Assembly: GCA_964582705.1 (NCBI GenBank)
Contig: CAZOTE010000073.1
Coordinates: 1 to 10,491 of the forward strand
Direction of reading: 5' to 3'
Source: Alkalibacter sp964582705
GTDB lineage: Bacteria; Bacillota; Clostridia; Eubacteriales; Alkalibacteraceae
Length of the DNA stretch: 10,491 nucleotides
Below are positions 1 to 7,507 of this stretch, piece by piece; position 1 is the stretch's first letter; every line of letters starts with the position of its first letter. Made by a program: the position numbers and the translations under genes. Below the pieces are notes generated by a model. The model was not told the DNA's origin. It saw only the letters and a program-made list of their open reading frames with translations, and did not search any database.

Positions 1-3000
1 AAGCTGGCATGAACAGCATTGCCATAACCGACCACGGAGTAATGTTCGGAGCTGTGGATTTTTACAAGGAATGCATCAAAAATGACATCAAGCCGATAAT
101 AGGTTGTGAAGTATATATATCTCCAAGAAGCATGAAAAGCAAGGAATCCAAAGTGGATGCAAACCCTGCTCACTTGGTGTTGTTGGCAAAAGATCAGGCA
201 GGATACAAAAATTTGATGAAGATAGTTTCGGCGGGCTTTGTTGACGGATTTTATTACAAGCCCAGGGTGGACAGAGATTTCTTAAAAGAACACTCTGCAG
301 GGTTGGTTTGCCTCAGTGCATGTCTTGCCGGTGAAATCCCACGGCTCATAATGGGAGGTCAGTTTGAGCAAGCGCTTGAAGCTGCCCGAGAATATAAAAG
401 CATATTCGGTGAGGATTATTACATTGAACTGCAGGACCACGGAATGGAAGAGCAAAAAAAGGTTAACAAGGGTCTGGTAGATTTGGCTGAAACCTTGAAT
501 ATACAATTGGTTGCAACCAATGATGTGCATTATGTACATAAGGAGAACGCACGTAGTCATGATATACTGTTGTGTATACAGACTGCCACCAATATAGATG
601 ATGAGAACCGGATGCGATTTCCCAATGATGAATTCTACCTTAAGACCCAGGATGAAATGATGGAGCTTTTCAGCTACGTTCCCCAGGCTGTTGCAAACAC
701 GAACCTGATAGCTGAAAAATGCAATCTGGATTTTGATTTCAACAGCATTCATCTGCCGAGGTATCCGTTGCCCACAGACCTAGGACCTAAGGAATACTTG
801 GAGAGCCTTTGCAGGCAAGGATTAAAGGATAAATATCCTAATATGACAAGTGAGCTTGAAAAAAGGCTTGAGTACGAGCTGGGCGTAATTGACGAGATGG
901 GATACAACGATTATTTTTTAATCGTATGGGACTTTATTAAGTATGCCAAAGATAATGGAATAATGGTGGGGCCGGGAAGAGGAAGCGCTGCCGGCAGTCT
1001 TGTATCATATACTTTGGATATAACCACTGTCGACCCGATTAAATACAATCTTATATTCGAAAGGTTCCTAAACCCGGACAGGATATCAATGCCTGACATT
1101 GATATCGATTTTTGTTATGAAAACAGACAGCGAGTCATTGACTATGTAGTTGAAAAGTATGGTCATGACCATGTCGCACAAATAATAACATTCGGTACAA
1201 TGGCGGCGAGAGCGGCAATTCGGGATGTAGGCCGATCAATGAATATGCCCTACAACAAAGTGGACAAAGTGGCAAAGCAAATACCCATGGAGATCGGAAT
1301 GACAATAGAAAAGGCCCTTGAAACCAATCTCAAGCTCAAGCAGATGTGCGAGGAAGACGAGGAGACCAACACCCTAATCGAAATGAGCAGATCTCTTGAA
1401 GGCTTGTCAAGGCACGCCTCCACTCATGCAGCAGGTGTAGTGATATCTGACAAGCCGGTGGTGGAGCATGTACCACTTTACAGAAACAACGACAGCATAA
1501 CCACTCAGTTCACAATGACTCTGCTAGAGGAGCTAGGACTTTTAAAGATGGATTTTTTGGGTCTCAGAACCCTTACAGTGATCAGGGATTCCGTAGACAA
1601 CGTATTTTTAAGCCGAAAGGTAAAAGTCGACATTGACGATTTGGATTACGGCGAAAAAGAAGTCTACGACCTGATATCAAAAGGGGACACCCTTGGCGTG
1701 TTTCAACTGGAAAGCGCCGGGATGCAAAAATTTATGACGAATTTAAAGCCGGACTCTTTTGAAGACATAATAGCCGGGATATCCCTATACAGGCCAGGGC
1801 CTATGGATCAGATTCCCACTTACATCAGAAACAAAAAAAATCCAGACAGAATTACATATATTCATGAGATATTAAGACCAATACTCGACGTGACATATGG
1901 ATGCATGGTTTACCAGGAGCAGGTAATGCAGATAGTAAGGGACGTGGCTGGGTATTCCATGGGCAGAAGCGATCTTGTTAGGCGGGCCATGTCTAAAAAG
2001 AAAATGGATGTAATGGAGGCTGAGAGAAAAGTTTTCATTTATGGAGAGCAGGATGAAGATGGAAATTGGATAGTTGAAGGTGCCCTTAAAAGAGGGGTTG
2101 AAGTGTCCCGTGCAAACAAGATTTACGACCAGATGATAGATTTTGCCAAATACGCCTTCAACAAGTCTCATGCGGCAGCTTATGCGGTGATAGCCTATCA
2201 GACTGCCTGGCTTAAAAAACATTATCCAGCTGAATTCATGGCTGCCCTTCTAACCAGTGTTAGGGGAAATGAGACAAAAGTAGCCCAGTACATTGCCAAT
2301 GCAAGGAAGATGGGGATTGAAGTTCTACCTCCGGATGTGAACGAAAGCTATGAAAACTTTACAGTAGTATCCGGAAAAATAAGATTTGGACTGACAGCGG
2401 TGAAAAATGTGGGAGAAAATGCGGTAATGAGCATAATAGAAAAAAGAAGCTCAAAGCCATATTCCTCGTTTTCGGACTTTTGCACAAGGTCGGATTTCAA
2501 GGTTCTAAATAAAAGAGCATTTGAAAGCCTTATAAAGTGCGGAGCCTTTGATTCATTCGGTGTATACAGGTCTCGGCTGTTGGCTTCATACGAAAAAACC
2601 ATAGACAATATACAAAGTGATAGAAAAAACAAGATAGACGGGCAGATTTCCCTTTTTCAGACTATGGAATCATTTGCTCAGACTGAAGAATGTTACCCGC
2701 AAATTGCCGAATTTGATGAAGGGTACAAATTGTCTCTGGAAAAGGAAATGCTGGGTTTATACATTACAGGGCATCCCTTGGAGCCTTATAGGAGCATACT
2801 GGAAGAAAAATGCAGCATTAACGGCAGCATAATAGAAAATCTAAATGAAATGATGGAACTTGGAATAAAAGACGGGCAAATGATCACTATTGGTGGTATA
2901 ATAACTGGTAAAAAGATTTTAGTCACAAAAAACAGCAACACCATGTGCTTTATTACCTTGGAAGATTTGTACGGGGTCATTGAAGTCGTGGTTTTCCCGG

Positions 3001-3368
3001 GGGTGTTCGCTAAGTACGATCATATGCTGGAAACAGACAGCAAAGTCCTTATAAAAGGGAAGCTGAACATAAGCGAAGACCAGGCTTCTTCTGTAATCTG
3101 CGAAGAGATGACCGAACTTGAAAACTTTAGAAGAAAAAAAACGTTCCAGGCTGTTCAAATTTCAGTAGTAGACATGAAAGACAAGCGGATAGAGATGATC
3201 AAGGAAATACTGTCAAAGCATAAAGGGGACAAGCCTATTGTGCTTTACTCCATGCGAGAAGACAGAAAATATAAAGCAAGCAAGACACTTTGGGTCAGGG
3301 AGAGCAATGTCCTGATTGAAGAGCTGACCGGGCTGGTTGGATCAGACAATATTGAACTTATCAATTAA
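1..3368 (+). CDS. dnaE: DNA polymerase III alpha subunit DnaE, 5' end missing
   Basis: This is the C-family replicative DNA polymerase catalytic subunit. In Firmicutes it works beside PolC, mainly extending primers and copying the lagging strand. The reading frame is open to base 1, and the Met at base 9 aligns inside the PHP domain. The true start, with the HxH motif, is therefore off the window (roughly 30 residues missing). Counting from that Met, the order is a PHP domain (1 to about 250) with TDHG (D8, H9), E34, H55, C105 and NDVH (D172, H174); the polymerase core with GPGRGSAAGS and PDIDIDF (catalytic D363 and D365); the third Asp in KMDFLGL (D515); YRPGPM and VYQEQVMQI; a helix-hairpin-helix region (about 790-860, KVLNKRAFESLIKCGAFDSF); and an OB fold (about 955-1030). 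About 1120 residues are visible, close to the family norm once the missing start is added. No frameshift is seen. pfkA follows after 28 bp. Confidence 0.96.
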   Translation, partial: AGMNSIAITDHGVMFGAVDFYKECIKNDIKPIIGCEVYISPRSMKSKESKVDANPAHLVLLAKDQAGYKNLMKIVSAGFVDGFYYKPRVDRDFLKEHSAGLVCLSACLAGEIPRLIMGGQFEQALEAAREYKSIFGEDYYIELQDHGMEEQKKVNKGLVDLAETLNIQLVATNDVHYVHKENARSHDILLCIQTATNIDDENRMRFPNDEFYLKTQDEMMELFSYVPQAVANTNLIAEKCNLDFDFNSIHLPRYPLPTDLGPKEYLESLCRQGLKDKYPNMTSELEKRLEYELGVIDEMGYNDYFLIVWDFIKYAKDNGIMVGPGRGSAAGSLVSYTLDITTVDPIKYNLIFERFLNPDRISMPDIDIDFCYENRQRVIDYVVEKYGHDHVAQIITFGTMAARAAIRDVGRSMNMPYNKVDKVAKQIPMEIGMTIEKALETNLKLKQMCEEDEETNTLIEMSRSLEGLSRHASTHAAGVVISDKPVVEHVPLYRNNDSITTQFTMTLLEELGLLKMDFLGLRTLTVIRDSVDNVFLSRKVKVDIDDLDYGEKEVYDLISKGDTLGVFQLESAGMQKFMTNLKPDSFEDIIAGISLYRPGPMDQIPTYIRNKKNPDRITYIHEILRPILDVTYGCMVYQEQVMQIVRDVAGYSMGRSDLVRRAMSKKKMDVMEAERKVFIYGEQDEDGNWIVEGALKRGVEVSRANKIYDQMIDFAKYAFNKSHAAAYAVIAYQTAWLKKHYPAEFMAALLTSVRGNETKVAQYIANARKMGIEVLPPDVNESYENFTVVSGKIRFGLTAVKNVGENAVMSIIEKRSSKPYSSFSDFCTRSDFKVLNKRAFESLIKCGAFDSFGVYRSRLLASYEKTIDNIQSDRKNKIDGQISLFQTMESFAQTEECYPQIAEFDEGYKLSLEKEMLGLYITGHPLEPYRSILEEKCSINGSIIENLNEMMELGIKDGQMITIGGIITGKKILVTKNSNTMCFITLEDLYGVIEVVVFPGVFAKYDHMLETDSKVLIKGKLNISEDQASSVICEEMTELENFRRKKTFQAVQISVVDMKDKRIEMIKEILSKHKGDKPIVLYSMREDRKYKASKTLWVRESNVLIEELTGLVGSDNIELIN

Positions 3369-3396
3369 TTTTTTTTCAAATCAAGGGAGGTAAATC

Positions 3397-4356
3397 ATGA
3401 AAAGAATTGGAATACTCACAAGCGGCGGGGACGCACCTGGGATGAACGCCGCAATTCGTGCGGTAGTCAGAACAGCAGTTTACAACAAAGTCGAAGTTTT
3501 TGGAATTAAAAGAGGTTACGCAGGTTTGTTGGAAGGGGACATAGAGCCTTTAAACATCTATTCTGTAGCGGATATAATCCATCGGGGAGGTACGATTCTT
3601 AGATCATCAAGAAGCGAGTACTTCAAGACTGAGGCAGGACAAAAGAAGGCAGTCAAGACACTTAGCGATTTTAACATCGAAAGCCTCATCGTTATAGGTG
3701 GAGACGGTTCTTTCAAAGGAGCTAGAGCTCTTAGCAACAGAGGTGTGAACACCATATCGATCCCTGGAACTATAGATAACGACATCGGCTGCACGGATTA
3801 TTCCATTGGATTTGACACGGCGCTTAACACCGCATTGGATGCAATCGGCAAAATCAGGGACACTACAAGTTCTCATAACAGGGTAAATGTAGTAGAGGTA
3901 ATGGGCAGAGACTGCGGTGAGATCGCATTATTTGCAGGCCTTGCAGGTGGAGCCGAATCAATATTGGTTCCCGAGAAAGACTATGACCTTGATGAAATCA
4001 GCGACAAGCTTTTAAGAGGGAAAGACAGAGGCAAGCTTCACAGTATAATCGTGCTAGCTGAAGGCGTAGGTAATTTCGATGATTTCTGTCATAAAATAGA
4101 AGAGAAAACAGGAGTATCTACTAGGGGAACAAACCTTGGATACATACAAAGGGGAGGAAATCCCACAGCATTTGACAGGATTCTAGCCAGCAGGATGGGC
4201 TACATGGCTGTAAATCTACTGCTGGATAACAAGACGAACAGGGTAATCTGTATCAAAAACAATGTTTACACGGATTTGGACACAAATGAAGCGTTGGAAA
4301 TCAAAAAGAATTTTGACGCAGAAGCTTACAAGATTGCAAATATCCTTTCAATCTGA
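3397..4356 (+). CDS. pfkA: ATP-dependent 6-phosphofructokinase PfkA
   Basis: This cytoplasmic enzyme phosphorylates fructose-6-phosphate to fructose-1,6-bisphosphate, the committed step of glycolysis. At 319 aa it has the normal bacterial length, and its numbering matches the E. coli crystal numbering. G11 and GGDG (G104) form the ATP site. PGTIDND holds G124 and the catalytic base D127. G104 and G124 are the residues of ATP-using rather than pyrophosphate-using enzymes. Substrate residues R72, R162, E222, R243 and R252 are present, but position 249, His in E. coli, is Tyr. Allosteric-site residues R21, R25, R154, E187, R211 and K213 are all kept, so control by ADP and phosphoenolpyruvate is likely. 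Residue 54 is Ile rather than the Arg of E. coli; as I recall it, the Geobacillus enzyme also lacks Arg there. The start is fixed by GGGAGG at 3385-3390, 6 nt before ATG. It is probably co-transcribed with dnaE and pyk. Confidence 0.97.
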   Translation: MKRIGILTSGGDAPGMNAAIRAVVRTAVYNKVEVFGIKRGYAGLLEGDIEPLNIYSVADIIHRGGTILRSSRSEYFKTEAGQKKAVKTLSDFNIESLIVIGGDGSFKGARALSNRGVNTISIPGTIDNDIGCTDYSIGFDTALNTALDAIGKIRDTTSSHNRVNVVEVMGRDCGEIALFAGLAGGAESILVPEKDYDLDEISDKLLRGKDRGKLHSIIVLAEGVGNFDDFCHKIEEKTGVSTRGTNLGYIQRGGNPTAFDRILASRMGYMAVNLLLDNKTNRVICIKNNVYTDLDTNEALEIKKNFDAEAYKIANILSI

Positions 4357-4363
4357 CTATAAT
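4334..4363 (+). promoter_or_regulatory. Possible internal promoter for pyk
   Basis: A TTGCAA hexamer at 4334-4339 and a perfect TATAAT at 4358-4363 are separated by 18 bp, inside the last codons and stop of pfkA. Transcription would start near 4370, leaving a leader of about 45 nt before pyk. The -35 box matches the sigma-A consensus at four of six bases. This would allow pyk to be expressed apart from dnaE-pfkA. It rests on sequence pattern alone in AT-rich DNA. Confidence 0.4.
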
Positions 4364-4414
4364 TGATAAAATGATAAAAGCGCATAGAGCTACGAAAAAA
4401 ACGGAGGTAGATGA

Positions 4415-6157
4415 ATGAGAAAGACGAAAATAGTATGTACCCTTGGACCGGCAAGTGAATCGAAGGAGATGATCACAAAACTGGTTGAAACGGGAATGAA
4501 TGTTTCCAGACTTAATTTTTCCCATGGAAGTTATCCGGAGCATAAAAATAAAATTGATTTGATTAAGGAAGTAAGAAAAGAGCTAAACACCCCTATCGCA
4601 ATCTTGCTTGACACAAAAGGTCCTGAAATAAGGATCAAGCAATTTGCTCAAGGAAAGATCAACCTGGAAAAAGGGGATGACTTCATCCTTACTACCGAAG
4701 ATGTTATTGGAGATCAGTCTAAAGTCGCTGTTACTTATCCTAACTTGTCCAATGAAGTGAAAGAGGGCAATGTGATTTTGGCAGATGATGGACTTATTCA
4801 GTTCAATGTAATTAAAGTTGAGGGATCAGATATTCACTGTAAGGTGGAAAACGGAGGAGAGTTGGGCAACAACAAGAGCCTTAACTTCCCGGATGTTAAC
4901 ATCCAGTTGCCTGCGATCACTCAAAAGGACATCGACGATATAGTGTTCGGCATCGGCGAGGATGTTGATATCATAGCAGCATCTTTTGTGAGGAAAAGAG
5001 AAGACGTGCTGTCCATAAGAAAAGTGCTGGAAGACAACGGCGGGGACCATATCCAGATAATATCAAAAATCGAAAACCGCGAGGGAGTCAACAATATCGA
5101 CGATATTTTGGCTGTATCAGACGGAATAATGGTGGCCAGAGGAGACTTGGGAGTTGAAATTTCTCCTGAAGAGGTTCCGCTGGTTCAAAAGGATATAATA
5201 AAAAAATGCAACATGGCAGGAAAGCCGGTTATTACCGCGACGCAGATGCTAGATTCCATGATAAGAAATCCGAGACCTACAAGAGCAGAGGTTACAGACG
5301 TGGCCAACGCCGTATTTGATGGAACTGACGCTATAATGCTTTCAGGTGAAACCGCTGCAGGAAAGTATCCTCTAGATGCTGTTGCAACAATGAATAGGAT
5401 TGCGCTTAAGACTGAGACGTCAGAAGAATACAAGAGATTGGTCACCCACAAGTTTACCGGTGAGATATCGGTAACGAATGTAGTAAGCCACTCCACCTGT
5501 GCAACAGCGGAGCAGCTTAAGGCATCTGCGATAATAACGGCAACTTCTTCAGGCCATACCGCAAGAATGGTGTCTAAATTCAGGCCGACTTCACCTATCA
5601 TCGCAATTACCGATGATGAAAGAGTTCAAAGAAGGTTGGCGGTAGTGTGGGGAGTTCACTGTGTGGTAACTGAGTTCTTTGAAAACACGGATCTGTTATT
5701 TGACGAGTCTCTTCTGATAGCTGTGCAGGAAGGACTGTTGGAGTGTGGAGACTTGGTTGTTATAAGCGCTGGGGTACCTCTGGGAGTCAAAGGAACTACC
5801 AACTTAATGAAAGTTCAGACTATTGGCAATGTGCTTCTAAGGGGAAGCGGCATTGGGAAAAAAGCGGTAACTGCTAAGGCAAGGGTATTCAGGGGAGAAA
5901 ACAATTCTTTTGAAGAAGGTGACATCGTCATTGCCGAAGGAATAGACGAGACTTTGATTCCATATGTAAAAGGCGCTTCCGGTATTGTTACTGAAGAGGC
6001 GGGATTTACGTCTCAGGGGGCAATAGCCGCTCTTCAGTTTAACATTCCAATAATATTGGGGGTTGAAGGGGCTGTTTCTCAAATCGAAGATGGAGGACTT
6101 ATCACCATCGATCCTCAAGGAGGATATATCTACAAGGGCAGAGCGAGAGTTCTGTAG
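4415..6157 (+). CDS. pyk: Pyruvate kinase with extra C-terminal domain
   Basis: This cytoplasmic enzyme transfers phosphate from phosphoenolpyruvate to ADP, the last step of glycolysis. Seen in order are KIVCTLGPAS (5-14), SRLNFSHG with substrate Arg R32, DTKGPEIR (66-73), SKIENREG with catalytic K218 and metal ligand E220, ARGDLG with D244, and the RPTRAEVTDVANAVFDGTDA stretch with SGETAAGKYP. E71 aligns with rabbit Glu117, which marks potassium-dependent enzymes. At 580 aa it is about 100 residues longer than the E. coli form. The extra part (about 480-580) resembles the PEP-utilising swivelling domain found on Bacillus-type enzymes, but the usual TSH motif reads TSQ (Q534). GGAGG at 4403-4407 lies 7 nt before ATG 4415 and sets the start. 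An ATG at 4411 is in another frame. The gene lies 58 bp after pfkA. Confidence 0.97.
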   Translation: MRKTKIVCTLGPASESKEMITKLVETGMNVSRLNFSHGSYPEHKNKIDLIKEVRKELNTPIAILLDTKGPEIRIKQFAQGKINLEKGDDFILTTEDVIGDQSKVAVTYPNLSNEVKEGNVILADDGLIQFNVIKVEGSDIHCKVENGGELGNNKSLNFPDVNIQLPAITQKDIDDIVFGIGEDVDIIAASFVRKREDVLSIRKVLEDNGGDHIQIISKIENREGVNNIDDILAVSDGIMVARGDLGVEISPEEVPLVQKDIIKKCNMAGKPVITATQMLDSMIRNPRPTRAEVTDVANAVFDGTDAIMLSGETAAGKYPLDAVATMNRIALKTETSEEYKRLVTHKFTGEISVTNVVSHSTCATAEQLKASAIITATSSGHTARMVSKFRPTSPIIAITDDERVQRRLAVVWGVHCVVTEFFENTDLLFDESLLIAVQEGLLECGDLVVISAGVPLGVKGTTNLMKVQTIGNVLLRGSGIGKKAVTAKARVFRGENNSFEEGDIVIAEGIDETLIPYVKGASGIVTEEAGFTSQGAIAALQFNIPIILGVEGAVSQIEDGGLITIDPQGGYIYKGRARVL

Positions 6158-6174
6158 GCATAGTAAAAATTTAA

Positions 6175-6184
6175 NNNNNNNNNN
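6175..6184. other. Assembly gap of ten N
   Basis: Ten consecutive N separate the end of pyk from the first base of a perfect hairpin. A round ten-base gap usually has an arbitrary length set by a scaffolder, so the real pyk-to-terminator distance is unknown. It does not interrupt either flanking gene. Confidence 0.98.
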
Positions 6185-6220
6185 AAAGCTCATCGAAACT
6201 TGATTTCGATGAGCTTTTTT
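6185..6220. terminator. Bidirectional intrinsic terminator between pyk and the lipoprotein gene
   Basis: A perfect 14-bp inverted repeat (6185-6198 with 6204-6217) encloses the 5-nt loop CTTGA. The right arm runs into six T (6215-6220), giving a plus-strand terminator for pyk. The left arm begins AAA next to the N gap, so the minus strand also has at least three U after the stem. The stop codon of the minus-strand lipoprotein gene (6221-6219) overlaps the T tract. One hairpin therefore probably ends both convergent transcription units. Confidence 0.88.
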
Positions 6221-7412
6221 AATCTGTGGATGTGGAATAGTCTATCATATAGACAGAGTAGCTTATTCTTCTGTTTTCAGAATTTTCTTCGCTTAATGTA
6301 AATACGGTAAAGTATACCGTTGTCTTGTATGGATGAAATACTATCCTGTCTCCCGTTATGTTCAAGTTTGATGCAAGCTGTGTCTGGCTGTTGCCATCCA
6401 CGTCCATGAACCATAAATTTTGGCTGTTGGATGCAGAGTCGCTTTTTTCGCTGTATATTATCTTGTCTCCAGTGCGGTTGAATGAAAACAACCCTATATA
6501 CCCTTCACGAAGGGTCGTGCGGGTATTGTCCAATATATCAAGACGCACAAGCTTTTGCGTGTCTTTTTCTCCTGCGGTAGAATACAGGAGAGAATTCTTC
6601 TGATTGGAAAGATCGAAGTGGTATACGTTTTTTTGTATCAATACCGGCTCCGGATTCTCCTTAGTGAGGTATACATAGTAAAGATCGTATGATCGGCTAT
6701 CTTGGTTGTAAGCCATAAAGAATGCTATATCGTGTTTCTCCAAGAAGTCGATTCTTGCGATAGGCAGCCTCTTGGTCATCTTATAGGTATGGCTGGTGCC
6801 GTCAGGATTAAATAGAGTCCTTTGATGGTTTACCAGTTTTATTTCCCCCTGCTGGTTCCCGTAAATAACTAAATCGTCATTGATCATTGAAAAACCGGGA
6901 GAGATGCTTTCGCTTGATGAAGATATGTTCTTTGTTGTATCACCTTCAAGGTCGCTCCATAAAAGGCGAGCGGAAAACTCCTGGGTATTGCCTTCTTGAT
7001 TAAACTCAAGATAATAGTATCCCTTGTTTTTAAAGTCGATCAAGCCGTTTGCCTGGTTTTTGCTGGAATACAACAACGGGTTTGGCTGGTTCGTTTGAAA
7101 GTCGTAAGTGCTCAAGTTGTAAAAAATTTCAGCAGGATCTCCGCTTTCGTTGGGTGGGGATTCTGTCTGGGTTCCTACCAGAAGGTAATCTCCATCCCGG
7201 GATATATCGTATATTATTCCATCAGTCAGCCTGCTGTTTATGCTGTCTATTGTAATGGAGCCGTTATTTGTAGTTTTATTTCGCGTATTATCTTCGGTCC
7301 TTTGAGAATTGCTTATTATAACTGGCTCGCCATTTCGGATGAAGAATGGAGCACAGCCGCTAAATACCAATGCTATTAAAACCGTAAAGAACAAAGTGAA
7401 TGATTTTTTCAT
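6219..7412 (-). CDS. Lipoprotein with TolB-like beta-propeller repeats
   Basis: This is a predicted lipoprotein of 397 aa, function unknown. The N-terminus is a lipoprotein signal: MKK, a hydrophobic stretch (5-17), then FSGC with the lipid-modified Cys at C20. The mature protein should be tethered to the outer face of the membrane. Asn- and Ser-rich sequence follows (about 30-55), then repeated beta-strand blocks. Two look like TolB/PD40 blades: FSFNRTGDKIIYSE and NLWFMDVDGNSQTQLASN, followed by IVFHPYKTTVYFTVF. Earlier blocks (DGDYLLVGTQ, DLVIYGNQQGEIKLV) fit the same fold. No catalytic motif is visible. The ATG at 7412 has AAAGGA at 7426-7421 upstream, about 8 nt away. It lies 95 bp after the histidine kinase gene on the same strand, so it may share that transcript or use its own promoter. 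An accessory role in sensing is inference only. Confidence 0.85.
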   Translation of the reverse strand: MKKSFTLFFTVLIALVFSGCAPFFIRNGEPVIISNSQRTEDNTRNKTTNNGSITIDSINSRLTDGIIYDISRDGDYLLVGTQTESPPNESGDPAEIFYNLSTYDFQTNQPNPLLYSSKNQANGLIDFKNKGYYYLEFNQEGNTQEFSARLLWSDLEGDTTKNISSSSESISPGFSMINDDLVIYGNQQGEIKLVNHQRTLFNPDGTSHTYKMTKRLPIARIDFLEKHDIAFFMAYNQDSRSYDLYYVYLTKENPEPVLIQKNVYHFDLSNQKNSLLYSTAGEKDTQKLVRLDILDNTRTTLREGYIGLFSFNRTGDKIIYSEKSDSASNSQNLWFMDVDGNSQTQLASNLNITGDRIVFHPYKTTVYFTVFTLSEENSENRRISYSVYMIDYSTSTD

Positions 7413-7450
7413 GTGAAGCGTCCTTTCCCAGGTTAAGTTCTTGCCTACCC

Positions 7451-7479
7451 ATTGTATGCATTAAATATGTACAAAGCAA
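7451..7479 (-). promoter_or_regulatory. Possible promoter for the lipoprotein gene
   Basis: On the minus strand TTGCTT (7479-7474) and TACAAT (7456-7451) are 17 bp apart in the 95-bp gap between the kinase and lipoprotein genes. The -10 box matches at five of six bases and the -35 box at three. No terminator hairpin was seen in this gap, so read-through from the kinase gene is also likely. Confidence 0.33.
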
Positions 7480-7507
7480 CCCTCAAGGTGTAAATAATAT
7501 GTAAAAC

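Noticed and set aside
9..11. ATG at base 9 as the start of dnaE
   Set aside because: The frame is open to the window edge, and this Met aligns within the PHP domain just before ITDHG. The gene starts upstream of base 1.
282..752. 156-aa minus-strand ORF inside dnaE, and similar antisense ORFs in dnaE, pfkA and pyk
   Set aside because: These are mirror images of strongly conserved plus-strand genes, with no recognisable domains.
3351..3376. Possible terminator between dnaE and pfkA (ATTGA/TCAAT stem, then T8)
   Set aside because: The stem is only 5 bp with a single G-C pair, too weak for efficient termination. pfkA follows after 28 bp with no clear promoter of its own.
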